A stretch of 19,986 bases of DNA, taken from the NCBI GenBank assembly GCA_910583775.1, contig CAJTYD010000061.1, positions 1 through 19,986 of the forward strand, given 5' to 3'. The position numbers and the translations under genes were made by a program. Shown one piece after another: positions 7,369-14,624 of this stretch; within the stretch, counting starts at the first letter, position 1, and the number at the start of each line of letters is the position of its first letter. The stretch comes from an uncultured Muribaculaceae bacterium. GTDB lineage: Bacteria > Bacteroidota > Bacteroidia > Bacteroidales > Muribaculaceae. A model generated the notes under the pieces. It was not told the DNA's origin and did not search any database. It saw nothing but the letters and a program-made list of their open reading frames with translations.

Positions 7369-9027
7369 TTACCAGTTATACTCGGGTGAATTGCCTGTCG
7401 GAGCGATAGGAGTCGGATTGTTCACGATGGCGCTGTTGTAGTTGGTCTCGGTCTGAACGATACAGAGGTTCATCCAGTCGGGAGGAGTCTGTGTGTTCCA
7501 GCGGTATCCGTCTTTATGGTTGGAACCGGGATAACTGCGGATGATACCCTTCTGAAGACGTTTGATATCCTGGGTTGCGAGACCTTCGCCCCAGAACTCT
7601 ACACGACGCTGCCACCATACTTCGTTGCGGAAGGCCGGAGTGCTTGTATTGTTGTATGCCTCGTTATGGGTTCCGTAAACATAGTTGGGATCGCGGTTCT
7701 GGGCGAAAGCGGTGAGAAGTGCGATACCGCGGTTCTGATCCTGCATTCCGGCAGCTTCAGCCTCGATAAGCATCATTTCCTCTACACGCATCATCGGAAC
7801 GTCGACGCAGTAGCCTTCCTGATTGTTGATGTGGTTCCCGTTTCTCGAGCGGAATTTCATCGGAAGACCTCCGAACGTGTTCTGGCAAAGGCCTGTTCCA
7901 TAAACGTTCTCCGGCACATCGGAATAAGCCTTGAGCGCCTCTACAACTTCAGCCTTAGTAGATAGATCATCAAGAGAGAAGTCGATGAAGCATTTCTTTC
8001 GACAGTCTGTTGATGGAATTGTCTCATAGAGGTGACGGTCTATTACATTGGCGCCACCGTATGCATTGTAGTAGCCCAGTCCTGTCGAACCTGTCGGAAA
8101 CTCGCAGATCATCCAGGTTCCCCATGAGGAGTCACCGTCGTTGTAGGTAATGGCAGTGTCGTCGCTCTTGAAGGTGCATGCGAGCATCCAGGAGTTCCCG
8201 AAATTGGCGTCGTTGAAGCCATGGTCACGATCGGTATATTGCGCCGGGGTAAGCGGAGAGTAGCCGCTTTGAGCGAGCTTGGCATATTTCTCGGCATTAG
8301 CCCAATCTTCCATGATGAGATATGCGCGTGCGCGAATACCGTTCACTACACTCAGGTCCGGGTGATACTTGTCAGGACGGCTGTAACCGGCGAGAAGAGT
8401 CTCGGCTGCGTCAAGATCGGAGAGGATGAACTGCATCATCTCGTTGTAAGGGGCTCTCGGAGTTGTTGTGGCTCCCTGAAGATCAACTTTCTCGCTTGTG
8501 ATAGGAACTGTAGGTGCCTCCGGGTTGGCGGCGTAAGAAGTCGGAGCGAACATCTGGGCGAGATTGAGATAATAGAGTGCTCTCATGCAATGGGCGATAC
8601 CGGCTCCCTCTTTCATGTTGTCGGCCGGTTCTTCACCTGCAAGCTGCAGCACGGTGTTGCAGCTCTTGATCTGAACGAAGAAGAATGTCCAGGGATACTG
8701 GCAGTTCAGATAGATTGGAGCAAGACCTATGCCGCACTCATACCATGTGCCGAACCAGTTATTGTTAATGGGCACCATGTCCTGACCCATAACGTCCCAC
8801 TGCAGATAGAAAGATGTGTATCCAAAATCGTTGGGTTGCTTGCGGCTGTCCATCGGCTTGCCCGAGATATTGGACGTGATGGCGTTCACAAAGTTCTGAT
8901 AGGCACCCGGAGCTTCCGAAGCCTGTTTCTCGGTTACGGAACTGTTCTGCGGCTCAAACTCCTGAATGCAGGAGGTCGCGCCAAACATCAGTGCCGCTGC
9001 AATTGAGAGTAAATATATCTTTTTCAT
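7369..9027 (-). CDS. SusD-family outer-membrane lipoprotein (SusD2), partner of SusC2
   Basis: This 552-aa lipoprotein has its lipidated Cys at residue 20 (GATSC). It carries the SusD-type helical segment CMRALYYLNLAQMFAP and the C-terminal family motif RRVEFWGEGLATQDIKRL at about 474-491. It is expected to cap SusC2 at the cell surface and capture its ligand. It is only distantly similar to SusD1 and SusD3, in line with SusC2 being the divergent transporter of the three, so it probably recognises a different substrate. The gene starts 23 bp after the SusC2 stop and is followed after 16 bp by the third-gene lipoprotein, giving a three-gene leftward operon. Its length is ordinary and no damage is seen. 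Confidence 0.93.
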   Translation of the reverse strand: MKKIYLLSIAAALMFGATSCIQEFEPQNSSVTEKQASEAPGAYQNFVNAITSNISGKPMDSRKQPNDFGYTSFYLQWDVMGQDMVPINNNWFGTWYECGIGLAPIYLNCQYPWTFFFVQIKSCNTVLQLAGEEPADNMKEGAGIAHCMRALYYLNLAQMFAPTSYAANPEAPTVPITSEKVDLQGATTTPRAPYNEMMQFILSDLDAAETLLAGYSRPDKYHPDLSVVNGIRARAYLIMEDWANAEKYAKLAQSGYSPLTPAQYTDRDHGFNDANFGNSWMLACTFKSDDTAITYNDGDSSWGTWMICEFPTGSTGLGYYNAYGGANVIDRHLYETIPSTDCRKKCFIDFSLDDLSTKAEVVEALKAYSDVPENVYGTGLCQNTFGGLPMKFRSRNGNHINNQEGYCVDVPMMRVEEMMLIEAEAAGMQDQNRGIALLTAFAQNRDPNYVYGTHNEAYNNTSTPAFRNEVWWQRRVEFWGEGLATQDIKRLQKGIIRSYPGSNHKDGYRWNTQTPPDWMNLCIVQTETNYNSAIVNNPTPIAPTGNSPEYNW

Positions 9028-9050
9028 AATCTGAATTTCTTAATAAATGG

Positions 9051-12000
9051 TTAGAATACTACTTCAACTCCACCTGAGATTGTACGCATAGGTGAATAAG
9101 CGCCTACTGATGCGTTGCCGGAGAAAGCATATCTTGGATCCAGACCCTTGCGCGCCGACCAGAAGACGAGGTTTTCGCCTGCGCAGTAGAGACGGATTCT
9201 TTCGATCTCCTTGAAAAGTTTAGGCAATGTGAAGCCTACGGTGAAGCTCTGGAAGTTCAGGTAGCTTGCATTTGTGAGGAAGCGGTCGCTGCCTGCCGTG
9301 GTGTTTGTATCGCCAACTTGCCAGCGCGGAATGTCGGAGGATGTGTTGTTCGGGCTCCAAGACTTGATCCAGTCTTTATGGAAGTTGGAGCCGCCGGTAC
9401 CCGAGTCAAGACCCGATGTCGGAGTCATGAGGGAAGCGTAACGGTTATCGTATACCTTTCCGCCGATTGAGTAATCGAAGGTAGCAGTAACGTCAAACCA
9501 TTTCACGCGAAGAGTTGTGCTGAAACCGCCAAATACCTTCGGGAGGATACTTCCCACGAGATAACGGGAGGCATTACCGGATTCCGTGGTGACATATTTC
9601 TTATCCTTTACCGTACCGGGACGTGATGTGTCCATCTGTCCACTCTCCTGGATAAGGTTGGGATCGTAATAATATGTTGCCTGACCCTGGTCGTTCACAC
9701 CTGCGTATGAAAGAGTCATGTAGTTCATCATCGGGCCGCCAACCTCATACCAGTAGGGAGACTCGTAGAAACCGTTGTTGACCTTGATCTTGTCGTGGGG
9801 AAGCGATAGAATCTTGGAGACATTATGTGAAAGGTTACCTGTTATGCTCCATTCAACATCCTTTGTTCTAACAGGAACGCCGGTCAACGTCAGCTCGACA
9901 CCCGTGTTGCGGATCGAACCCATGTTGCCGTAGTAGCCGCGGCCGCCGGTCGATTCAGGAACCGAGAGCCAGAACAGAAGGTTGCTTGTATGCTTGTTGT
10001 AGAAATCAATGTTACCAGACAGACGATTGTTGAGGAATCCGAACTCAAGACCCACGTTGAGGTTGGTAGTTGTCTCCCATGTGATTTCGGGGTTACCGAA
10101 TCCCATGTTGAACACAGGAGACATAAGGGTCTTGTTGGCGATCTGAAGGTTATACATGTTTGTCCATGCGTATGAGCTGGTGATATTGTCGTTACCCTGC
10201 TGGCCGATGGAGAATTTAAGTTTCAGAAGGTCGAGCCAGTCTCTTGTGTTTGCCATGAAGTTCTCTTTCGAGATCATCCAGGCTGCGCCGACGCTCCAGA
10301 AGTCACCCCAGCGGTGGCCTTTTGCGAAGCGTGAGGATGCGTCACGACGATAGGAAACCGAACCGTAATACTTCTCAAGGTAGTTATACTGAGCGCTTCC
10401 GAACCAGCCCTCTACGTTGTAGCGGTTCTTGTAGGAGGTGGTGTTGATCTGACGATTTGCGAACGCAGCCAGCTCAAGGATGGAGGGGGAGAAACCGCCC
10501 TCGCCGTATCCGTAGAGGTAAGTGGTGTCGATTCTGTAGTATTCATGACCTGCCATCACGTTGACGTTATGGTCGCCGAACTGCTTGTAGAACGTCAGGG
10601 TCTGCGTGTTGTTGGTGCGGACATTTGTTGTATTGCTCTTCGAGAGCTTGCCGTTTACGTTGGCGTTCATAGGGTTGTACATGCTGCCATAGTATGTATA
10701 CTGGCTCTCGCCCCAGTTAACGTTGCTTACTACGTCGAGCTTGAGATAATCGGTGAAATCAACGGTAGCGTTAAACGTCGCGTTCAAAGCATTTCCGACT
10801 GTCGTTGCCGAATTCAGACGCTGTGCGCCGATCGCGTTGCCCGGAGCGGAGAATGGACGTGACGGACCGTAATAATTTCCCACACCGAAATCATAGGTCG
10901 GAAGACCGTTTTCTCCCATCAGAATATAAGGATTGCCTTCTGTCTCGTATGTGCGTACGAAAAGAGGATAGATAGGAGCTACCATAGAGGTGTGATAAAG
11001 GATATTCCCTGCTCCGAGTCCATCGTCCATATCAGGGTTGCCTTCGGTTTTGGAGTGTGTGTATCCGACATTCACTCCAACCTTGAGCCAGTTCTTGGCC
11101 TGGTACTCAGCGCGGATGCGTCCGTTGAATCGGTCGTAGCTTGAGGGGATGAGGATACCTTCGTCACCAAGATAGTTTAGGCTGGCGTAGAATGTGGAAC
11201 GCTCTGTACCGCCGTTGATGCTGAGGTTGTATTCCTGGCGGAAACCGGTCTTGTAGGCATGATCCTTCCAGTTGTCAGGGATCAGATAACGGTTCTGGCC
11301 GTTGAACTGATAATAGCGGCCAAGAGTTGCGTTAGGATTGATTTTGCCATTCATACCGATCAACTGTTCTCCCTGAGGAAGAGTATAAACATTATATACA
11401 AGCTGGTTGAGCATATTGGAGTTAGCTGCGGCGTTAGCGTCGGCGGCATTCAGGCCCTGACGATAAAACTCATAGTTGTACCACTGTGCATAGTAGGCTT
11501 CGTAATAAGAAGCGGGGTCTTCGATAACGTCATAATCCTGCACGGCGCGGGTATTGGCGCCCCACTTGGCGTTTACCGTTATCTGAGCTTCCTTGTTGGC
11601 ACCGCGCTTTGTGGTGATGATGATTACGCCTGCGGCACCGCGGGCACCGTAAAGTGCTGCGGAAGCGGCATCCTTAAGTACTGAGATAGAAGCGATATCA
11701 CTCTGGGGAATGTTGCTGAGGCTTGCGTTGTAGGGAGCGCCGTCCACAATAATAAGAGGAGTGATTCCGGAATATAACGAGGAGATGCCTCGGATATTGA
11801 TATTACCTGTAGACCCCGGAGAGCCTGTCGAGCCTCGCATCTGAAGGCCCGGAACCGAACCTACGAGAGCGTCGGCTACGTTAGTTGTGGTGTGCTTCTG
11901 AAGATCTTTTGAATTTACCACTGCTGCCGAACCGGTGAAGGCCTCTTTTGTTGTCGTGCCGAATGCGACGACCATCACGTCGTCGAGAGTCTCGGCCGAT

Positions 12001-12284
12001 GTCTTCAGCTTGGCCACCATATTGTCGACCAACGGGAATTTGGCTGTCGTGTAGCCTACATAGGAAATCTGCACTTCATGCACCTTTGCGGGAACAGTGA
12101 GTGTGAACTTGCCGTCTGCGTCCGTGGCGACTCCCTGGCCGCCCCCTATTGGCATAACGGTAGCGCCGATCAGAGGCTCGCCGTCAGACTCGCCTACTAC
12201 GGTGCCGTGATAGGTGCGTGTCTGGGCACTCAGGCTCCAGCTGCACGCCATCAGCGTCATCAAGATTAAAAACAATTTTCTCAT
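9051..12284 (-). CDS. SusC/RagA-family TonB-dependent outer-membrane transporter (SusC2)
   Basis: This 1077-aa transporter has the same signal peptide and start of the carboxypeptidase-regulatory-like domain as SusC1 and SusC3, then departs: TonB-box-like DDVMVVAFGT (101-110), plug to about residue 225 with SVLKDAASAALYGARGAAGV, and a barrel ending in Phe. After the shared N-terminus it is a clearly different subfamily from the SusC1/SusC3 pair. The identical 5' end on a divergent body is best explained by recombination. No TTTG/TAnnTTTG promoter reads leftward in the 112 bp between it and the recombinase stop, and no terminator is seen there either. In this orientation it is either silent or weakly transcribed by read-through from the recombinase gene. 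SusD2 follows 23 bp later. Confidence 0.95.
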   Translation of the reverse strand: MRKLFLILMTLMACSWSLSAQTRTYHGTVVGESDGEPLIGATVMPIGGGQGVATDADGKFTLTVPAKVHEVQISYVGYTTAKFPLVDNMVAKLKTSAETLDDVMVVAFGTTTKEAFTGSAAVVNSKDLQKHTTTNVADALVGSVPGLQMRGSTGSPGSTGNINIRGISSLYSGITPLIIVDGAPYNASLSNIPQSDIASISVLKDAASAALYGARGAAGVIIITTKRGANKEAQITVNAKWGANTRAVQDYDVIEDPASYYEAYYAQWYNYEFYRQGLNAADANAAANSNMLNQLVYNVYTLPQGEQLIGMNGKINPNATLGRYYQFNGQNRYLIPDNWKDHAYKTGFRQEYNLSINGGTERSTFYASLNYLGDEGILIPSSYDRFNGRIRAEYQAKNWLKVGVNVGYTHSKTEGNPDMDDGLGAGNILYHTSMVAPIYPLFVRTYETEGNPYILMGENGLPTYDFGVGNYYGPSRPFSAPGNAIGAQRLNSATTVGNALNATFNATVDFTDYLKLDVVSNVNWGESQYTYYGSMYNPMNANVNGKLSKSNTTNVRTNNTQTLTFYKQFGDHNVNVMAGHEYYRIDTTYLYGYGEGGFSPSILELAAFANRQINTTSYKNRYNVEGWFGSAQYNYLEKYYGSVSYRRDASSRFAKGHRWGDFWSVGAAWMISKENFMANTRDWLDLLKLKFSIGQQGNDNITSSYAWTNMYNLQIANKTLMSPVFNMGFGNPEITWETTTNLNVGLEFGFLNNRLSGNIDFYNKHTSNLLFWLSVPESTGGRGYYGNMGSIRNTGVELTLTGVPVRTKDVEWSITGNLSHNVSKILSLPHDKIKVNNGFYESPYWYEVGGPMMNYMTLSYAGVNDQGQATYYYDPNLIQESGQMDTSRPGTVKDKKYVTTESGNASRYLVGSILPKVFGGFSTTLRVKWFDVTATFDYSIGGKVYDNRYASLMTPTSGLDSGTGGSNFHKDWIKSWSPNNTSSDIPRWQVGDTNTTAGSDRFLTNASYLNFQSFTVGFTLPKLFKEIERIRLYCAGENLVFWSARKGLDPRYAFSGNASVGAYSPMRTISGGVEVVF

Positions 12285-12315
12285 ACTGTTAAATTTAGAG
12301 ATAAATTATTAGGTT
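12199..12315 (-). repeat. Putative recombination site 2 (5' end of SusC2)
   Basis: Site 2 and site 3 share 113 bp (12311-12199 against 14512-14624) with one mismatch, from 27 bp before the ATG to nt 86 of the gene. Similarity drops abruptly on both sides. Relative to site 3 it is inverted, so crossing over between them would flip the about 2.25 kb that holds the recombinase and promoter. It shares its outer 24 bp (12292-12315) with site 1. The core dyad is AATTTA-GAGA-TAAATT (12292-12307). Confidence 0.8.
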
Positions 12316-12396
12316 AATCTTGATAATAGATTGAAATACGGTTGTTTAGCTGTTCGTTATTGCGTTTGAAATGATTGGATATCGTGTATGAAATAA

Positions 12397-13797
12397 TTAG
12401 ATGAATAGGTTGAAGAAGTTGCGAGAGACCATCGCCTGCTCCCAGTGGCTCACCGATCTGAGGTAGCTCGTCTCAAGCACGGTGTTCTTGTGGCCGACCA
12501 TGCTCTGGATCAGATTTCGCGGCACGTCAAGGCTGTCGACGCAGTTGCAGAACGCATGTCTGGCGAAGTAATAAGAGATCCTTTCACGATGTCCGAGATT
12601 GTGTTCCTCATAATAGTCATCAAGAGCCTCGTTAAGGTTTTTCGCCATATTGTTGAAGAAATTCGCAAGCTTGTTCTGACGCTGGGTAGGGGAGTAATTC
12701 TTGCTTTTGTCGATGCAGGAAATCAGATAGTCATCCTTTTTCTTCTTTTTTGTGAGAGGCTCAAGAATTGAGGAAATGGGCGCGAGTGCCGAGACTATAT
12801 TCACCGGCTGCCCTGTCTTCTTGCGGACGGTGTTTATTATCACCGATTCTATACTTTCGAACTTTCTGTCGTACTCCTCCTTATATTTAGGATCGGAAAT
12901 ATATTTTTTCGGATTCTTTTCGATTGAGTAGAGTGTTTTGTAATTAAGCGAACCAACCTTAAGCATAGCGAGATCGACCGGCGCCAGTCCCTGGAAGGCC
13001 ATGTCGAGTATAAAGAGGGCAAGCGCCATCGTCCTTGTCTTTTTCAGATTCCTGTCCTTGGAAATAGCCTTGTTGAAAGCAGAGAAGATATAGTATACCT
13101 CTTCTGTATTGAGGTTTCTGTCTTTTGTGGTGAATCGGTATTTGGGCAGATTGATCTTCACGTTTGAGGAGATCACGCCACATTCCTTCCCGAAATTCAC
13201 CAGGGTCTTGAACTTTGATACGATAAGGTTTCTCATAGCGTCTTTGCCGGAATAGCTTTTCTCCATGGTCTCGAGAAACTTATTGGCAAACGCCTGGCTT
13301 ATCTCCGTGCACAGGGGACCTTTGTCGAAATGCGTGCTGAAATATCTTTTGAAGCTTTCATATCCCCGTCGCGTGTTCAGAGAGACGGTTGCCTCGATTT
13401 TGCGATCGATAAGGTCGACAAATGTCATCTCTGCGGAACTCGATTCCATAGTTTCGTTTTTGGAGCTCTTGAATTTCTTGAAGGGAGATATCATGGCTTC
13501 AAGATTATCGTAGATATGTCGGTCGATGTCCTTTTGGATTTGGCCGGCGATTCTGCGGAACAGTGCCTCCACTGTCTCGTTTTTAAGCTTAAAGTGCCTG
13601 TCGGAACTTGCTATGCAGTTTCTGCTGGCGTCCCAGTCTTTTTTTCTGCATCTGACGGATGTAGAAATTCTTTTTACTTTCCCCTGGTGGGTGATTCTGA
13701 TCAAAACAGGGTATGAACCATCGTTCAATTCTTTCCCGAGAAAGAGCTCTTTTGAAATTGTCATAATGAAAACTTGAGGATTTTTATAGTTAACCAT
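12397..13797 (-). CDS. Tyrosine recombinase, likely shufflon invertase
   Basis: This is a phage-integrase-family site-specific recombinase of about 466 aa, counted from the ATG at 13797. The open frame continues to a TTG at 13824, and another ATG lies at 13764, so the start is uncertain. An N-terminal arm-binding-like domain (SYPVLIRITHQGKVKRISTS, then KDW) is followed by a core-binding helical region and the C-terminal catalytic domain. Visible active-site residues: Lys in the hairpin KKTGQPV (about 326-327), Arg413 in YYFARHAF (Tyr in place of the usual first His), His436 in VGHKN, and Tyr445 in ETSYL as nucleophile. The place of Arg I, in MAFQGLAPVDLAML, is Gln269. It sits between oppositely oriented sites 2 and 3 with no other mobile-element genes, so inversion of the SusC cassettes is its likely task. 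Confidence 0.9.
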   Translation of the reverse strand: MVNYKNPQVFIMTISKELFLGKELNDGSYPVLIRITHQGKVKRISTSVRCRKKDWDASRNCIASSDRHFKLKNETVEALFRRIAGQIQKDIDRHIYDNLEAMISPFKKFKSSKNETMESSSAEMTFVDLIDRKIEATVSLNTRRGYESFKRYFSTHFDKGPLCTEISQAFANKFLETMEKSYSGKDAMRNLIVSKFKTLVNFGKECGVISSNVKINLPKYRFTTKDRNLNTEEVYYIFSAFNKAISKDRNLKKTRTMALALFILDMAFQGLAPVDLAMLKVGSLNYKTLYSIEKNPKKYISDPKYKEEYDRKFESIESVIINTVRKKTGQPVNIVSALAPISSILEPLTKKKKKDDYLISCIDKSKNYSPTQRQNKLANFFNNMAKNLNEALDDYYEEHNLGHRERISYYFARHAFCNCVDSLDVPRNLIQSMVGHKNTVLETSYLRSVSHWEQAMVSRNFFNLFI

Positions 13798-14204
13798 TTC
13801 GATTGTTGCTGGCTCAGGTTTCAAATAACCGAGGAAATAAGGGAATATAATGGAATCAGGGACGAATGGAATGAGCCCTGTTCAACCCGTTACTCCTTAT
13901 TATATAATAGTGGTAGAAGAGTATTGTGATAACTACTCAGGCAATATAAATAAAATTAAAGCTTTTTGAGAGTAATTATATAGGTTTCAAAAAAATTAAT
14001 GTATTTTTGGTATCAATTGTTAAAAGCGGAAGCTAACTTCATCAAAAAGTCGTTTTTTGAGGAATCAAAAGTAAAGAAAAACTTTAAAATCAGTGTCAAA
14101 AATACACGCATAAAGCCGATTTAGGCGATTATTTGACAAAATTACGGCTTCATTTAGAAATATTGGGGATATTTTCGATGAAAAGTGTTAAAAACATGAA
14201 TAAA
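13798..14204. other. AT-rich region upstream of the recombinase, no gene seen
   Basis: About 400 bp of very AT-rich DNA without a credible coding frame. Several minus-strand TAnnTTTG-like octamers occur (for example near 14066-14073 and 14098-14105), but none has a TTTG at the usual spacing, so a recombinase promoter here is not convincing. It forms the central part of the segment predicted to invert. Confidence 0.6.
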
Positions 14205-14205
14205 A

Positions 14206-14237
14206 TTTGCAAATATGGAGGCCAACTATTAAATTTG
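14206..14237 (+). promoter_or_regulatory. Bacteroides-type promoter for SusC3-SusD3
   Basis: TTTG at 14206-14209, a 20-bp spacer and TAAATTTG at 14230-14237 match the known Bacteroides primary-sigma consensus TTTG-N19-21-TAnnTTTG. Transcription would start near 14244, giving a leader of about 295 nt. No equivalent reading toward SusC1 or SusC2 was found directly upstream of those genes. The promoter lies inside the predicted invertible segment, so inversion would carry it to another SusC gene. Confidence 0.6.
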
Positions 14238-14248
14238 TGCAAATTTAA
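14229..14248. promoter_or_regulatory. Palindrome overlapping the -7 element, operator-like
   Basis: TTAAATTTGTGCAAATTTAA has perfect 9-bp arms around a 2-bp centre and contains the rightward -7 element. A second, smaller palindrome ATTTGCAAAT (14205-14214) covers the -33 TTTG. Both share the half-site ATTTG, with centres 29 bp apart. This could be a repressor or activator site, or simply provide -7 elements on both strands. Confidence 0.5.
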
Positions 14249-14272
14249 GTTTGTTAAGGATATTTTAACAAT
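14240..14272 (-). promoter_or_regulatory. Possible leftward promoter toward the recombinase
   Basis: The other arm of the palindrome gives TAAATTTG on the minus strand (14247-14240). ATTG, one base off the -33 TTTG, lies at 14272-14269 with a 21-bp spacer. It would start leftward transcription about 440 bp before the recombinase ATG. The weaker -33 and long leader make this tentative. Confidence 0.35.
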
Positions 14273-14511
14273 ATCAGCTGACACTTGAATAAATTCGATT
14301 TTTAGTGAGCGGTCTAATTCTAAATAAAAGGACAGACTCAGTAGCGCTAACCAAGGTCTCTGATAATCAAAAAGAAACTCTAAAATTAACGGCTCATCTT
14401 GGTCTTGAAGAAGATGGATTTGAGCTAAAGTGAAACTAAAAAATTAAAACAGCAAGAAACAGAAAACAAAATTAAAAAAACACCAAAACGAGAAAATTTT
14501 TAAATAAACAA
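14245..14511 (+). other. Long A-rich 5' leader of SusC3
   Basis: The predicted leader holds a small hairpin with arms CATCTT and AAGATG (about 14395-14417) and a longer-range pairing ACCAAG with CTTGGT (near 14350 and 14400). Only one ATG is seen (14413), opening a four-codon frame. The last 90 nt are strongly A-rich, as is common for Bacteroidales genes that lack a Shine-Dalgarno sequence. A degenerate relative of the recombination core, CTCTAAAATTAAC, lies at about 14378-14390. After inversion this leader would precede whichever SusC gene is active. Confidence 0.4.
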
Positions 14512-14624
14512 TAATAACTTATCTCTAAATTTAACAGTATGAGAAAATTGTTTTTAATCTTGATGACGCTGATGGCGTGCAGCTGGAGCCTGAGTGCCCA
14601 GACACGCACCTATCACGGCACCGT
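14512..14624 (+). repeat. Putative recombination site 3 (5' end of SusC3)
   Basis: It contains TATCTCTAAATT at 14520-14531 and the first 86 coding nt shared with SusC2 (83 with SusC1). It faces right, opposite to sites 1 and 2, so pairing with either gives inversion. One arm of the dyad carries a C at 14518 where sites 1 and 2 have T. This is the only one of the three sites with a recognised promoter upstream. Confidence 0.8.

Noticed and set aside
8221..9006. Open frame of 261 codons antisense to SusD2
   Set aside because: It is fully contained in SusD2 on the other strand, has a Cys/Arg-rich composition typical of a shadow frame, and shows no homology I recognise.
12397..13797. Recombinase as the integrase of a prophage or conjugative element
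   Set aside because: No tRNA target, phage, mobilisation or relaxase genes are in the window, and the gene is flanked by the opposed SusC repeats, which favours a local inversion role.
13798..13824. Upstream extension of the recombinase to a TTG codon
   Set aside because: The nine extra residues are not needed for the arm-binding domain, and two ATG codons lie downstream (13797 and 13764). The ATG at 13797 was preferred, but the choice is not certain.
14246..14253. Second rightward TAnnTTTG element (TAAGTTTG) just after the proposed promoter
   Set aside because: No TTTG is present 19-21 bp upstream, so the element at 14230-14237 is the better candidate.
14308..14318. 11-mer AGCGGTCTAAT shared by the SusC3 leader and both terminator modules as a recombination site
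   Set aside because: The match stops at 11 bp, lacks a dyad and is not at gene starts. It is kept only as a remark on the leader.
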